Shown here: positions 24,751 through 34,363 of the stretch, piece after piece
Layout: every line of letters begins with the position of its first letter
Position numbering within the stretch: position 1 is the first letter of the stretch
NCBI GenBank assembly: GCA_934271255.1
Contig: CAKQQS010000003.1
Span: 1-64,000, forward strand
Length of the DNA stretch: 64,000 nt
From: an uncultured Clostridia bacterium
GTDB taxonomy: Bacteria > Bacillota > Clostridia > Christensenellales > Borkfalkiaceae
Direction: 5' to 3'
The notes under the pieces: generated by a model
The model's input: the letters and a program-made list of their open reading frames with translations, nothing else
The model's database searches: none
What the model was told of the DNA's origin: nothing
Translations under genes and position numbers: made by a program

Positions 24751-25806
24751 ATGAATATAGAGTTTATTAAGGCGACAAAATTGAAAGATAAACCGAAAAG
24801 CGGTGAAAGATTAGAGTTCGGCAAAACTTTTACGGACTACATTTTCACTATGCAATATACCGAAGAAGAAGGTTGGAACTCCGCGAAGATAGAACCTTTT
24901 TCGCAACTTAGTTTATCGCCCGTTTCGGCGGTAATCCACAATGCTCAAAGCGTGTACGAAGGATTGAAAGCGTTCAAGAGCGAAAACGGTGAAATCGTTT
25001 TGTACAATCCGATAGAAAACTTGCAAAAACTCAACCGTTCCGCAGACAGACTCTGCATGCCGAGAATCGACATCGACGAAACGCTTAACGGGATTAAAGA
25101 ACTCCTGAAAGCGGACAGCGAATGGATGCCTACCGACGAAGGTAAAGCGATGTACATAAGAGTAACGATGATAGGCACCGATGAAAACCTTGGCGAAGGC
25201 GTCAGCAAAAATTATTTGTTATACGTCGTTTTGTCGCCCGCGAACGCTTATTATTATAAAAAAGACGAGCCTATGAAAGTCGTGGTCGAAGAAAACTATT
25301 CGCACTTTTTAGGCGGTTTGGGCGCGATAAAAGGCGGTGCTTCTTTGGGCGAAACGCTCAAAGCGAAAGAAGGCGCGTTGAAGAAGGGCTACGACGACGT
25401 AATGTGGCTTGACGCAAGCCACAAACTCATCGAAGGAGTCGGGCAAATCAACGTATTTTTCGTCGAAGGGGACAGAATATATACTCCCGAACTCAAAGGC
25501 TGCGTGCTGGTCAGCAGCATGCGCGAAGACGTAATCGAATTATTGACGGCGAAAAATTACGACGTCAAGGAAAGAAACGTGCCTTTGAAAGAATTGAATA
25601 AAAAATTAAGAAAAGGCGTGATAACGGAAATCTTCGTTGCGGGCGCGGGCGTTGTCAAACCGATAGGAACTGTCGGAATAGGCAAAGAAAACTACGTCGT
25701 CGGGGACGGAAAGATAGGCGATATAACCAAAATGATTTACGATTATATCACGGGCGTACAATTCGGTCGGTTGCAGGATTCCTACCACTGGATTATGAAA
25801 GTATGA
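24751..25806 (+). CDS. ilvE: Branched-chain amino acid aminotransferase (class IV)
   Basis: A 351-residue PLP enzyme transferring amino groups between branched-chain amino acids and 2-oxoglutarate. FGKTFTDYIFTMQYTEEEGW, NAQSVYEGLKAFKSENGEI (substrate loop), RSADRLCMPRID and LGAIKGGASLGETLKAKEGA (with the PLP Lys) match the long BCAT-II subgroup. The C-terminal DYITGVQFGRLQDSYHW is also typical. It begins eight bases after yigZ and overlaps recX by four bases. Confidence 0.92.
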   Translation: MNIEFIKATKLKDKPKSGERLEFGKTFTDYIFTMQYTEEEGWNSAKIEPFSQLSLSPVSAVIHNAQSVYEGLKAFKSENGEIVLYNPIENLQKLNRSADRLCMPRIDIDETLNGIKELLKADSEWMPTDEGKAMYIRVTMIGTDENLGEGVSKNYLLYVVLSPANAYYYKKDEPMKVVVEENYSHFLGGLGAIKGGASLGETLKAKEGALKKGYDDVMWLDASHKLIEGVGQINVFFVEGDRIYTPELKGCVLVSSMREDVIELLTAKNYDVKERNVPLKELNKKLRKGVITEIFVAGAGVVKPIGTVGIGKENYVVGDGKIGDITKMIYDYITGVQFGRLQDSYHWIMKV

Positions 25807-26417
25807 GTCAGATAACGGCTATAACTCCCCAGATAAAAGATAAAGGAAGAGTAAATATTTTTATCGACGGTAAGTTTTGTTGCGGAATGCAACTCGAAAC
25901 GGTCGTAAAAAACAGATTAAAGGCAGGTTGCGAGATAACTTCGAGCGACCTTGCCGTAATGCAATTAGAAAGTGAAAAATCCGTCGCTTTGGACAAGGCG
26001 ATGGGTTTTATTTCTTCTTCCGTCAAGACGGAAAAGGGCGTTTTCGACTATTTGGTGAAGAAAGGATATACTCAACCCGTCGCGGCGTACTGCGTCCGGA
26101 AACTCGTCGGTTACGGTTACCTTGACGACGCAACTTACGTCAAGGCGTATTTTAAGAAATATTCAAAAACGAAAGGCGTTAGGCTTATAACGTTGGAACT
26201 TAAAGCAAAAGGAATCAAAGCGGATATAATATCGGAAATTGCGGAAGAATATACCGACGAAACGGACAATGCGAAAGCGGTTGCCGACAAATACCTTAAA
26301 GGCAAGGTGAGAGATTTTAAAAACCTGCAAAAAGCGTACAAATATCTTTTGAGCAAAGGGTTTTCGTACGAAACGGCGAAAAACGCGATAAAAGGTGAAG
26401 AATGCGACGAGTTTTAA
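25803..26417 (+). CDS. recX: Regulatory protein RecX
   Basis: A 204-residue helical-repeat protein that binds RecA filaments and modulates recombinase activity. The tandem three-helix repeats are visible: EKGVFDYLVKKGYTQPVAAYCVRKLVGYGYLDDATYVKAYF, then KTKGVRLITLELKAKGIK and the third repeat ending YLLSKGFSYETAKNAIK. The N-terminal ~50 residues form the usual beta-rich lead (GRVNIFIDGKFCCGMQLETV). Start and stop both overlap neighbours (ATGA type), so the gene sits inside a translationally coupled operon. Confidence 0.9.
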   Translation: MSQITAITPQIKDKGRVNIFIDGKFCCGMQLETVVKNRLKAGCEITSSDLAVMQLESEKSVALDKAMGFISSSVKTEKGVFDYLVKKGYTQPVAAYCVRKLVGYGYLDDATYVKAYFKKYSKTKGVRLITLELKAKGIKADIISEIAEEYTDETDNAKAVADKYLKGKVRDFKNLQKAYKYLLSKGFSYETAKNAIKGEECDEF

Positions 26418-27838
26418 GCGGAACGAATATGCGAAAAGCGGATAAGCGCGCGATAGAAAAGGGCGTAACCGAAGAAGAACTTGTATCGAGAGCGGGGACG
26501 AGCATCGCGGAAACGCTTGCCGAACGATTCGGCAAAGACGCTAAAATGCTTTTCGTAACAGGCAAAGGAAACAACGGCAAGGACGGTTTGGTTTGCGCCG
26601 ACGTTTTGCGTAAAAAGGGTTACGAAAAAATCGACGAGTATCGCGTCGCCGATATGACGGCTGATATGCGCGACGACTACGACGTGATAGTCGATTGCGT
26701 TTTCGGGACGGGGCTTAAATCCGCTCCGAGCGGTGATTATAAAAAAGCAATAGAACTGATAAACGACAAAAAGGGGTACAAAGTATCCGTGGATGCGCCA
26801 AGCGGGCTGAACTCCGACAACGGCAAAGTTGCGGGCGTTTGCGTTAAGGCAGACTTGACTATTGCGATCGGCGAACTTAAACTCGGCTACTTTTTAAACG
26901 ACGGAAAAGACTACACGGGCGAGATTGAAGTCAAAGACGTCGGCATAGACGTTTCAGACGAAGATGCCGTGATTTTCAGCGAAAAAGACGTGGTTGAAAA
27001 ATTGCCGAAACGCAAGGAAAACTCTAACAAAGGCAGTTACGGTAAAGTAACGATAATCGGCGGAAGCAAAAAGTACGTCGGGGGCAGTTTGCTTACGTTG
27101 AACTCACTTTCCGCGATAAAAAGCGGGGCGGGTTACACGGCGATTCTGGTACCCGAAAGTTTGTATTCGACGTACGTCGCGAGAGTTTTGGAAACGGTTA
27201 CTTTCACGGGCAAAGACGACGGCGAAACGTTCGTCAAAGACTTTGACGGAATGGATTTGGCGTTGGATTTTTCGGACGTGATTTGTTACGGAAACGGTAT
27301 CGGCGTAAGTCGGGGCGTGTACGACAATCTGACGTATATACTCAAAAAATCGACGAAAAAAGTTTTGATAGACGCCGACGGATTGAACGTTTTGTCTGAA
27401 TACGGCGTCGGCGCGTTGAAAGAAAAAAATTGCGAAGTGCTTTTGACTCCGCACGTCAAAGAGTTTTCAAGACTGACGGGCAAAAGCGTCGAAGACGTTT
27501 GCGACAACCCCGTAGGGCTTGCGAAAGAGTTTGCGAAAGAGTACGGCGTAACGGTTGTTTTAAAAAGCAACTCGACGGTGATTACGGACGGCGAGAAAGT
27601 CGCGTTGAACGTCAACGGCAACGACGGACTTGCAAAGGCAGGATCGGGCGACGTTTTGTCGGGATTGATTGCGGGACTTATGGCAAGGTTAAACTATTTC
27701 GACTCGGCGGTTGCGGGAACTTATATTTTCGGGTATTCCGCAGACAAAATCGCCGAAAAGACGAGCAGAACTACGCTGACTCCCGTCGAAGTAATTTCGG
27801 GATTTTCGGATTTTTTCAAAAAAGCGGAAAAAATATAA
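26402..27838 (+). CDS. nnr: Bifunctional NAD(P)H-hydrate epimerase / ADP-dependent dehydratase
   Basis: A 478-residue nicotinamide nucleotide repair enzyme. The N-terminal ~200 residues are the epimerase (YjeF_N): VTGKGNNGKDGLVCADVL, IVDCVFGTGLKSAPSGDYKK and VSVDAPSGLNSDNGKV. The C-terminal ~270 residues are the ribokinase-like dehydratase: GSYGKVTIIGGSKKYVGGSL, LIDADGLNVLSEYGV, LTPHVKEFSRLTG, GNDGLAKAGSGDVLSGLIAG. Together they restore hydrated NAD(P)H. The start overlaps the recX stop by 16 bases with GGTGAAG upstream. The N-terminal domain is slightly compact for the family. Confidence 0.93.
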   Translation: MRRVLSGTNMRKADKRAIEKGVTEEELVSRAGTSIAETLAERFGKDAKMLFVTGKGNNGKDGLVCADVLRKKGYEKIDEYRVADMTADMRDDYDVIVDCVFGTGLKSAPSGDYKKAIELINDKKGYKVSVDAPSGLNSDNGKVAGVCVKADLTIAIGELKLGYFLNDGKDYTGEIEVKDVGIDVSDEDAVIFSEKDVVEKLPKRKENSNKGSYGKVTIIGGSKKYVGGSLLTLNSLSAIKSGAGYTAILVPESLYSTYVARVLETVTFTGKDDGETFVKDFDGMDLALDFSDVICYGNGIGVSRGVYDNLTYILKKSTKKVLIDADGLNVLSEYGVGALKEKNCEVLLTPHVKEFSRLTGKSVEDVCDNPVGLAKEFAKEYGVTVVLKSNSTVITDGEKVALNVNGNDGLAKAGSGDVLSGLIAGLMARLNYFDSAVAGTYIFGYSADKIAEKTSRTTLTPVEVISGFSDFFKKAEKI

Positions 27839-28008
27839 AGGAAGAAGACTATCGTTTGCGTATTTGAATGCGTAAACAGGTTAAAAAGGGCGAGTAAGCG
27901 GGATAAAAACGGGTTTACGAAAAAGTTTTTGGTTTTTTTGAAAAAAATAAAGGAAAAACTTAACTTTTTGCGTATATAAAATGTGAGAAAGCGAAAAGGA
28001 GAAAAAGA

Positions 28009-29007
28009 ATGTCCAAACAAAGCATGTACGAAATGGAAGAACAGTTTTTTTCTAAGTACGCAACTAAATCTAAGAACAGCAAAGGCAGGTTAGTTTACGA
28101 ACCCGAATGTCCGCTGAGAACGGACTTTCAACGGGACAGGGACAGAATAATACACTCCAAAGCGTTCAGACAGTTAAAAAACAAAACGCAAGTGTTTTTT
28201 TCGCCCGAAGGGGACAATTACAGAACCCGCCTTACTCACACGCTTACCGTTTCGCAAATAGCGAGAAGCATAGCGTGTTCTCTCGACCTTAACGAAAACC
28301 TTGCCGAAGCGATAGCGCTGGGGCACGATTTGGGACATACGCCTTTCGGACACACGGGCGAGAGAATATTGAACAATCTTTGTCCCGAAGGGTTTAAACA
28401 CAACGAACAAAGTCTGAGAGTAGTCGACGTTCTGGAAAAGGACGGCGAAGGGCTTAACCTTACGTTTGAAGTAAGAGACGGAATACTCAACCACAAGATA
28501 TCGATGCCGTCGGCGACGATCGAAGGCGAAATCGTTTCCATATCCGACTGGATAGCGTATATAAATCACGATATAGAAGACGCTATAAACGGCGGACTTA
28601 TCAAAGAAAAGGATTTGCCGAAAGACGCGATAAAAGTGCTGGGAGTCAATTCAAGAGAAAGAATCAATAACATGATTTTTTCCATTTACGACAACAGCAA
28701 AGACAAACCGCATATAAAAATGAGCGAAGAAACGTTTGCCGCAACGAAAGTTTTAAGAGAGTTTATGTTCGACAACGTTTACTTGAACAGTCTTGCTCAA
28801 AAAGAAGAAATCAAAGCGGACAGAATGCTTACCGGCATGTTCGATTTTTACAAACACAACAAAGACGAATTGCCGGAATACTATAAAAAATCGTTAGAAA
28901 AATACTCTTTGGAAAGGGTAATCTGCGATTATATATCGGGCATGAGCGACCGGTACGCGACGTACGTTTACGAGTCGTTGTTCATACCCAAGAGTTGGGG
29001 ACACTAA
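28009..29007 (+). CDS. dgt: HD-domain dGTP triphosphohydrolase-like protein
   Basis: A 332-residue deoxynucleotide triphosphohydrolase of the dGTPase-like group. FQRDRDRIIHSKAFRQLKNKTQVF and DNYRTRLTHTLTVSQIARSIA are typical. The metal-binding HD residues are seen in ALGHDLGHTPFGHTGERIL, and a later Asp in DWIAYINHDIEDAI. It probably trims dNTP pools. AAAGGAG precedes the start and the stop overlaps the dnaG start (TAATG). The order dgt-dnaG-rpoD is common in Clostridia. Confidence 0.93.
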   Translation: MSKQSMYEMEEQFFSKYATKSKNSKGRLVYEPECPLRTDFQRDRDRIIHSKAFRQLKNKTQVFFSPEGDNYRTRLTHTLTVSQIARSIACSLDLNENLAEAIALGHDLGHTPFGHTGERILNNLCPEGFKHNEQSLRVVDVLEKDGEGLNLTFEVRDGILNHKISMPSATIEGEIVSISDWIAYINHDIEDAINGGLIKEKDLPKDAIKVLGVNSRERINNMIFSIYDNSKDKPHIKMSEETFAATKVLREFMFDNVYLNSLAQKEEIKADRMLTGMFDFYKHNKDELPEYYKKSLEKYSLERVICDYISGMSDRYATYVYESLFIPKSWGH

Positions 29008-30785
29008 TGGCGAAAGGTTACGATCAGGAGTTTTTAAGCGAACTCAAAGCAAAAAACGATATAGTCGAAGTTATATCTAAATATATTCCGCTCGAAGCGA
29101 AAGGGAGAAACTACTGGGCGAGATGTCCGTTTCACCACGAAAAAACGCCGTCCTTTTGCATAAACAGAGAAGAACAGTTTTACCACTGTTTCGGGTGCGG
29201 TAAAAGCGGCGACGTAATAACTTTCATTCGAGAGTTCGAAGTCGTCGATTATATGGACGCCGTCAAGATTTTGGCGGACAGGGCGGGAATGCCTTTAAAA
29301 AACTTCGATTACGACAGCGAAAAGATAAAAGAAGCAAAAGAGAAAAAAGAACGACTTTTAGCCGTGCTCGGCGACACCGCAAGGTTTTATTACAAAAACC
29401 TGTCGACCGAACGGGGCGCGAAATATCTTGAATATATTTATTCAAGGGGATTCGGCAAAGACGTAATAAAAAAGTTCGGGCTGGGCGCGTCGTTGGACTA
29501 CGAATCGCTCCCGAGATTTTTGACGGGCAAGGGACATAAAAAAGAAGATATTCTCGACGCGGGCGTTTGCGGCGAAAAGAACGGCAGACTGTACGATTTC
29601 GAAGCGGAAAGGCTTATCGTTCCCATAATCAACGCCTACGGACAAGTCGTCGCGTTCGGGGGCAGGGTTTTGGAAAAGAAACCCGATTTCGCAAAATACA
29701 AAAACACTTCCGAAACGTCGGTTTTCATCAAGAACAAAACTCTTTTCAACATAAACAATCTGAAAAAACTCAAAAACGAAAAGGGCTTCGGCGACGTTAT
29801 TATGGTAGAAGGTTATATGGACACGATCGCGCTCGTATCGAACGGGTTTGAAAACGTCGTCGCGAGCATGGGAACGTCGCTTACCAAAGAGCAGGCGAGA
29901 TTGCTGAAAAGGTACACCGATAAAGTGCTTATTTGTTACGACGGGGACTCGGCGGGGCAAAAGGCGACGATACGCGGACTCGAAATACTTTCGGACGAAG
30001 GGTTGTCCGTAAGAGTCGTAAGCATGCCCGACGGACTCGATCCCGACGAGATTATCAAGTTGCGCGGGAAAGACGCTTACAGAAAATGTCTGGACGACGC
30101 AAAACCGCTCATCGACTTTAAACTCGACGTTTTGAAAAAGTCTTACGATATAACCAGAACGGAAGACAGAAGAAAATATTTAAAAGAAGCCGTAGATATA
30201 ATTCGGTCGAGTCCGAACAAAATCGAGCAAGAAGAACTGCTTAAAACTCTGAGCGACGAGTCGGGGATAACTTTCGAGTCGTTGAGAAAACAACTCGACA
30301 GCGAAACCGCACCCGTAAAAGAAGAAAAAGAGATAGTCGCTCACGAGAAAGAAGCGGGCGAAAAGAACTTGCAGGCGCAACGATTTATTTTGGAATCGAT
30401 GCTTTTCAATAAGACGTATACGAGAGATTTCGACGTAAACGATATAGAGTTCGATAATCCCACTCATATTGCAATAGCGAAATACATAGACGGCGAAAGA
30501 AAAGCGAAGAAACTTTGTAAGATAAACGTTTTGTACGACGTTCTTGAAGGAAACGACGCGTTAAAAAAAGAACTCGACACGATATGCGGGCTCGGACTTG
30601 AAGAACGGGAAGAGCAAGTAGAAGAAAGGTATTTCAACGACTGCGTAGCGACCTTGAAAAGACAGAAACTAGAAACGGAAATAGCGTCTTTGACGGAAAT
30701 GTTGAAACAAATAGAAGAAATTGAAAAACGTTCCGAAATTAAAAGAAAACTTATGGAAAAAATTGCGGAACTGAGCAGAGTCTAA
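29007..30785 (+). CDS. dnaG: DNA primase DnaG
   Basis: A 592-residue primase that synthesises RNA primers at the replication fork. The N-terminal zinc-binding domain has Cys/His ligands in YWARCPFHHEKTPSFC...YHCFGCGKSGD. The TOPRIM catalytic core includes VIMVEGYMDTIAL and VLICYDGDSAGQKAT, with the acidic metal ligands. The C-terminal ~150 residues form the helicase-interaction region. I place the start at the ATG overlapping the dgt stop; a TTG four codons earlier (28995) is open but less likely. Downstream rpoD follows after 16 bases. Confidence 0.95.
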   Translation: MAKGYDQEFLSELKAKNDIVEVISKYIPLEAKGRNYWARCPFHHEKTPSFCINREEQFYHCFGCGKSGDVITFIREFEVVDYMDAVKILADRAGMPLKNFDYDSEKIKEAKEKKERLLAVLGDTARFYYKNLSTERGAKYLEYIYSRGFGKDVIKKFGLGASLDYESLPRFLTGKGHKKEDILDAGVCGEKNGRLYDFEAERLIVPIINAYGQVVAFGGRVLEKKPDFAKYKNTSETSVFIKNKTLFNINNLKKLKNEKGFGDVIMVEGYMDTIALVSNGFENVVASMGTSLTKEQARLLKRYTDKVLICYDGDSAGQKATIRGLEILSDEGLSVRVVSMPDGLDPDEIIKLRGKDAYRKCLDDAKPLIDFKLDVLKKSYDITRTEDRRKYLKEAVDIIRSSPNKIEQEELLKTLSDESGITFESLRKQLDSETAPVKEEKEIVAHEKEAGEKNLQAQRFILESMLFNKTYTRDFDVNDIEFDNPTHIAIAKYIDGERKAKKLCKINVLYDVLEGNDALKKELDTICGLGLEEREEQVEERYFNDCVATLKRQKLETEIASLTEMLKQIEEIEKRSEIKRKLMEKIAELSRV

Positions 30786-30801
30786 CTAATAGGAGAAAGA
30801 T

Positions 30802-31860
30802 ATGTTACAAGATCAAATTAACCAAATCATAGCCGATTTAATACTCGATTACAAGATTAAAGGAAGCGTAACCTTAAACGAATTGTGTTCGAGATTCGAC
30901 ACCTTAAAGGAAGACGATCCGGAATCGATGGACGCCATAGTAACGGGGCTCGAAAGAGCGGGCGTACAGGTAGTCAACGATTTTGTCGACGATAAAGGGG
31001 GCGACCTTTACGAACAACTCGTTTCGGAAATAAGCCTTGACGATCCCGTCAAGATGTACTTAAAAGACATAGGCAGAGTGCCTCTTTTGTCGCCTAACGA
31101 AGAAGTAGAACTCGCTCAAAAAATGTTTGAAGGGGACGAGGCTGCGAAAAAAAGATTGTCCGAAGCGAATTTAAGGCTCGTAGTATCCATCGCGAAAAGG
31201 TATATGGGCAGGGGCATGTTGTTCCTTGACCTTATACAGGAAGGCAATCTGGGACTTATGAAAGCGGTTGAAAAGTTCGACTATCAAAAAGGGTTTAAGT
31301 TTTCGACGTACGCGACGTGGTGGATTCGTCAGGCGATTACGAGAGCGATTGCCGATCAGGCGAGAACGATAAGAATACCCGTTCACATGGTAGAAACGAT
31401 AAACAGACTGAAAGCGGTTTCGCGTCATTTGTTGCAGGAACTCGGTCGCGATCCCACGCCCGAAGAGATTGCGAAAGAAATGGACGTAACCGTCGAAAAG
31501 GTTATAGAAATACAAAAAATAGCGCAAGACCCCGTATCTTTGGAAACGCCTATCGGCGAAGAAGAAGACAGCCATTTGGGAGATTTTATCGAAGACGTTC
31601 AGGCGGTATCGCCCAACGACTCGATTGCCGCTACTATGCTTAAAGAACAACTTTTAGGCGTTCTGGACACGCTCACTCCGAGAGAAGAAAAGGTTTTAAG
31701 ACTTCGTTACGGTCTGGACGACGGAAGACCCAGAACGCTCGAAGAAGTAGGCAAAGAGTTTAACGTTACGAGAGAACGTATTCGTCAGATAGAAGCGAAG
31801 GCTTTGAGAAAGTTAAGGCACCCGTCGAGATCGAGAAGGCTCAAAGATTTCTTAGAGTAA
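30802..31860 (+). CDS. rpoD: Primary RNA polymerase sigma factor RpoD (sigma A)
   Basis: A 352-residue housekeeping sigma-70 factor. The region 1.1-like start ITDL-type segment is short. Region 1.2 is DPVKMYLKDIGRVPLLSPNEE, region 2 is ANLRLVVSIAKRYMGRGMLF to FKFSTYATWWIRQAITRAIAD, region 3 is RIPVHMVETINRLK, and region 4 is LTPREEKVLRLRYGLDDGRP with the HTH TLEEVGKEFNVTRERIRQIE. The TTGACA/TATAAT promoters listed in this window are its expected targets. AGGAGAAAGAT precedes the ATG; trmK follows after one base. Confidence 0.98.
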   Translation: MLQDQINQIIADLILDYKIKGSVTLNELCSRFDTLKEDDPESMDAIVTGLERAGVQVVNDFVDDKGGDLYEQLVSEISLDDPVKMYLKDIGRVPLLSPNEEVELAQKMFEGDEAAKKRLSEANLRLVVSIAKRYMGRGMLFLDLIQEGNLGLMKAVEKFDYQKGFKFSTYATWWIRQAITRAIADQARTIRIPVHMVETINRLKAVSRHLLQELGRDPTPEEIAKEMDVTVEKVIEIQKIAQDPVSLETPIGEEEDSHLGDFIEDVQAVSPNDSIAATMLKEQLLGVLDTLTPREEKVLRLRYGLDDGRPRTLEEVGKEFNVTRERIRQIEAKALRKLRHPSRSRRLKDFLE

Positions 31861-31861
31861 T

Positions 31862-32512
31862 ATGTCGGTAAGAATTAAAGAACTTTGCAGTAAAATAAAA
31901 CCATGTAAAAAGTTGGCGGACGTCGGTTGCGATCACGGACTGTTAACGCTTACCGCCCTTAATTCGGGCAAATGCGAAAAGGCTTTTATAAGCGACGTGT
32001 CGGCGGAATGTTTGAAAAAAGCGCAAGAACTCTTGTCGGACTTTATCGAATGCGGAAGAGTCGGTTACGCCGTGTGCGACGGGCTTGAAAAAGTCGACGA
32101 CGATTGCGACGCGGCGATTATCGCCGGCATGGGCGGAGAAGAAATAATCAAGATTTTGAAAGAGAGCCGTTTTAAACCGCAAAACCTTTATCTGCAACCT
32201 ATGAAAAATGCAAATAAAGTCAGAGAATATCTGATAAATAACGGTTACGGCATAACGCTTGATTATACGTTTTGCGACGGCAAGTTTTACGACTATATAG
32301 TCGCTGAACGCGGCGAAAAAAGAGAATACGATAAAGACGATATAGCGTACGGCAAAGACAATCTGAACGATATGCCGAAAGCGTTCGTCGACAAATTGAA
32401 CGCGGAACTTAAAACTTATAAAAGCGTGCTTTGTAATTGCAAAACGGAAACGGCGAAAAAGGAACTCGTTCAGAAAATAAACGATTTGGAGAAAGTACTT
32501 AATGTTACCTAA
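31862..32512 (+). CDS. trmK: tRNA (adenine-22-N1)-methyltransferase TrmK
   Basis: A 216-residue SAM-dependent methyltransferase that modifies A22 of tRNAs. The SAM motif is KKLADVGCDHGLLTLTAL, followed by AFISDVSAECLKKAQELL and DAAIIAGMGGEEIIKIL (catalytic-loop GMGG), then LYLQPMKNANKVREYL. The C-terminus is a short coiled coil. It starts one base after rpoD and overlaps nif3 by 11 bases; trmK-nif3 order is usual in Bacillota. Confidence 0.93.
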   Translation: MSVRIKELCSKIKPCKKLADVGCDHGLLTLTALNSGKCEKAFISDVSAECLKKAQELLSDFIECGRVGYAVCDGLEKVDDDCDAAIIAGMGGEEIIKILKESRFKPQNLYLQPMKNANKVREYLINNGYGITLDYTFCDGKFYDYIVAERGEKREYDKDDIAYGKDNLNDMPKAFVDKLNAELKTYKSVLCNCKTETAKKELVQKINDLEKVLNVT

Positions 32513-33269
32513 AAAAATATCGGATATACTAAACGAAAGAATACCGCTCGATTATAGCAAACGGTACTGCGAAAAGTTCAACGCGTACGACAACAGCGGG
32601 CTTTTGGTAAACACGGGCAAAGACGTTAAAAAGATATTGTTTTCACTCGACTTATCGATGCGCGCCGTCAAAAAAGCAATAGATACGGGCGCGAACATGA
32701 TTATCACGCACCACCCGTGCATCTTTAATCCGTTAAGCAGTCTGGACGAAACGGACGCCGTAACGGTATGTATAGAAAACGGCGTTTCGGTTTATTCGAT
32801 GCACCTGAATCTTGACGTCGCGACGGACGGCATAGACGAACGGCTTGCGAAAATGCTCGGCGCGGAATCGTTCGGCGTTTGCGAAGAAGTATACGATAAC
32901 GTAGGTTACGGCAAAGTGTTTTTGGTAGAAGAAACGACTTTGGACGAATTCGTCGCCAAAATCAAAAAAGATTTTAATACGGAAAGGGTTTTGTTTTACG
33001 GCGACGGAAAACATAAGGTAAGAAGAGTAGGCAGTTTTTGCGGCGGCGGTTCGAGTATCGCCGTTAAGTACTGCGACGCGGTGGATACCGTCGTTACGTG
33101 CGACGCGCCGCATCATATAATTTTAAGATTGACGGAAAAGAACAAAAACGTGATTTTATTAACTCATTACGCAAGCGAAACGTACCCGTTCAAAGGGGTG
33201 TACGCAGAACTTAAAGACGCCTTCGACGGCGTTAAGTGTGAGTTTTTCATAGATGAAAGGTTTATTTAA
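32502..33269 (+). CDS. Nif3-like dinuclear metal centre protein
   Basis: A 255-residue member of the NIF3/YqfO family. Metal-binding residues are visible in NMIITHHPCIFNPL (HH), in YSMHLNLDVATDGIDERLA (H..D) and in the C-terminal LTHYASETYPFKGV (H..E). The inserted domain found in longer YqfO homologues is absent, so this is the short form. GTP cyclohydrolase-like and phosphatase roles have been proposed for relatives, but the cellular function is unclear. It is coupled to trmK by overlap. Confidence 0.9.
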   Translation: MLPKKISDILNERIPLDYSKRYCEKFNAYDNSGLLVNTGKDVKKILFSLDLSMRAVKKAIDTGANMIITHHPCIFNPLSSLDETDAVTVCIENGVSVYSMHLNLDVATDGIDERLAKMLGAESFGVCEEVYDNVGYGKVFLVEETTLDEFVAKIKKDFNTERVLFYGDGKHKVRRVGSFCGGGSSIAVKYCDAVDTVVTCDAPHHIILRLTEKNKNVILLTHYASETYPFKGVYAELKDAFDGVKCEFFIDERFI

Positions 33270-33280
33270 AGGAGATTATT

Positions 33281-33982
33281 ATGTTGGAAGAATTATTAAA
33301 ATATCAAGAGTTGGACGCTGAACTTTACGAACTCGAACAGTCTGTTGTAAAAAGCGAAGTAAGGCAAAAGACCGCCGTCGCGAAAAAGTTTTTGGATTCG
33401 GTTAAAGAAAAACTCGATATGATCGAAGAAAACGCGAAAAGGCTCAACGACACCTACGATAATTATAAAAAGACCTACGCCGAACTAACGGCGGAAAAAG
33501 AAGATTTTGAAAAGGCGATAAACGACGTGGCTGACGGCGACGAAGTTGCGTATTTACAAAAAAAAGCAACCGATTTAATGAACAAAATCGGCGTTGTCGA
33601 AAAGCAGACGAACACGCTTAAAAAACATATCGCGGAACTTATGGAAGCGTACGACAAATTAAGACGCCAAACGTCCAACGCGAAAAAACAATACGAAGAA
33701 TACGCCCCGAAATACAAAGAGCTGAAAGAGTCCAAAAAGAGCGAAATGGACGGCATTGCCGCTAAACTTTCGGCTATGGAAGCGGGGATTGCGAAAGACA
33801 TCATGGAAAAATACAAAATAAGGAGAAAGAGCGGATTTCCCGTTCTGTATCCCATGCGCGACGACGGAATGCTCGCTTGTCCTAAATGCGGTATGAGTTT
33901 TTCTATGGCGGACAAGAACAAAATCGCTCAGAACGGCGTAATGGAATGTGAAAGTTGCCACGTTTTGATATACGATAAATAA
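33281..33982 (+). CDS. Coiled-coil protein with C-terminal C4 zinc ribbon (CT398-like)
   Basis: A 233-residue protein. Residues ~1-180 are a long charged helical hairpin (for example KEKLDMIEENAKRLNDTYDN, VEKQTNTLKKHIAELMEAYD). The last 40 residues hold a zinc ribbon with four Cys: ACPKCGMSF and MECESCHVL. This matches the family often encoded beside nif3 and sometimes annotated as a nucleic-acid-binding protein. The molecular role is unknown. AAAGGAGATTATT precedes the ATG, 11 bases after nif3. Confidence 0.85.
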   Translation: MLEELLKYQELDAELYELEQSVVKSEVRQKTAVAKKFLDSVKEKLDMIEENAKRLNDTYDNYKKTYAELTAEKEDFEKAINDVADGDEVAYLQKKATDLMNKIGVVEKQTNTLKKHIAELMEAYDKLRRQTSNAKKQYEEYAPKYKELKESKKSEMDGIAAKLSAMEAGIAKDIMEKYKIRRKSGFPVLYPMRDDGMLACPKCGMSFSMADKNKIAQNGVMECESCHVLIYDK

Positions 33983-34001
33983 GTCGACGGCGGCGTTTCG
34001 T

Positions 34002-34310
34002 TCAGGCGACAAGCATAAAATTGTTGTTTGTGAAAATCAGAACCAATATATAAATATTTATCGCCAGAATAACGGGAATAAGCACCATAAGAACAAAACT
34101 TTTCAGTCGGTATTTCATAGCGAACATACCTACGAAAATACCCAAAGAACCGCCGAGAAGTGCGGTAAGCAACAGTTTACCGTCGGACAGAGTGTCATCG
34201 TAACTCTTTTCTTCGAGGCGCGCCTTCTTTTGGATTTTAAGAATAACTATACCGTAAATATTTATTGCCAGATAGTATACGGCGATAATCATATAGAAAA
34301 AAACGTTCAT
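34002..34310 (-). CDS. DUF1294 family small membrane protein
   Basis: A short, hydrophobic protein of ~102 residues with three likely membrane segments. The family motif is DGKLLLTALLGGSLGIFVGMFAMKYRLK. I start it at the ATG at 34310 (MNVFFYMIIAVYY), which gives usual family length; a GTG at 34346 would add 12 residues, and neither has a clear ribosome-binding site. It is convergent with the zinc-ribbon gene, 19 bases away, and divergent from nrdR. Function unknown. Confidence 0.75.
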   Translation of the reverse strand: MNVFFYMIIAVYYLAINIYGIVILKIQKKARLEEKSYDDTLSDGKLLLTALLGGSLGIFVGMFAMKYRLKSFVLMVLIPVILAINIYILVLIFTNNNFMLVA

Positions 34311-34363
34311 AAGATAAATATGCGTAATTTTAGCGTATTTAAGCACGAATAGGGAGAAAAAAT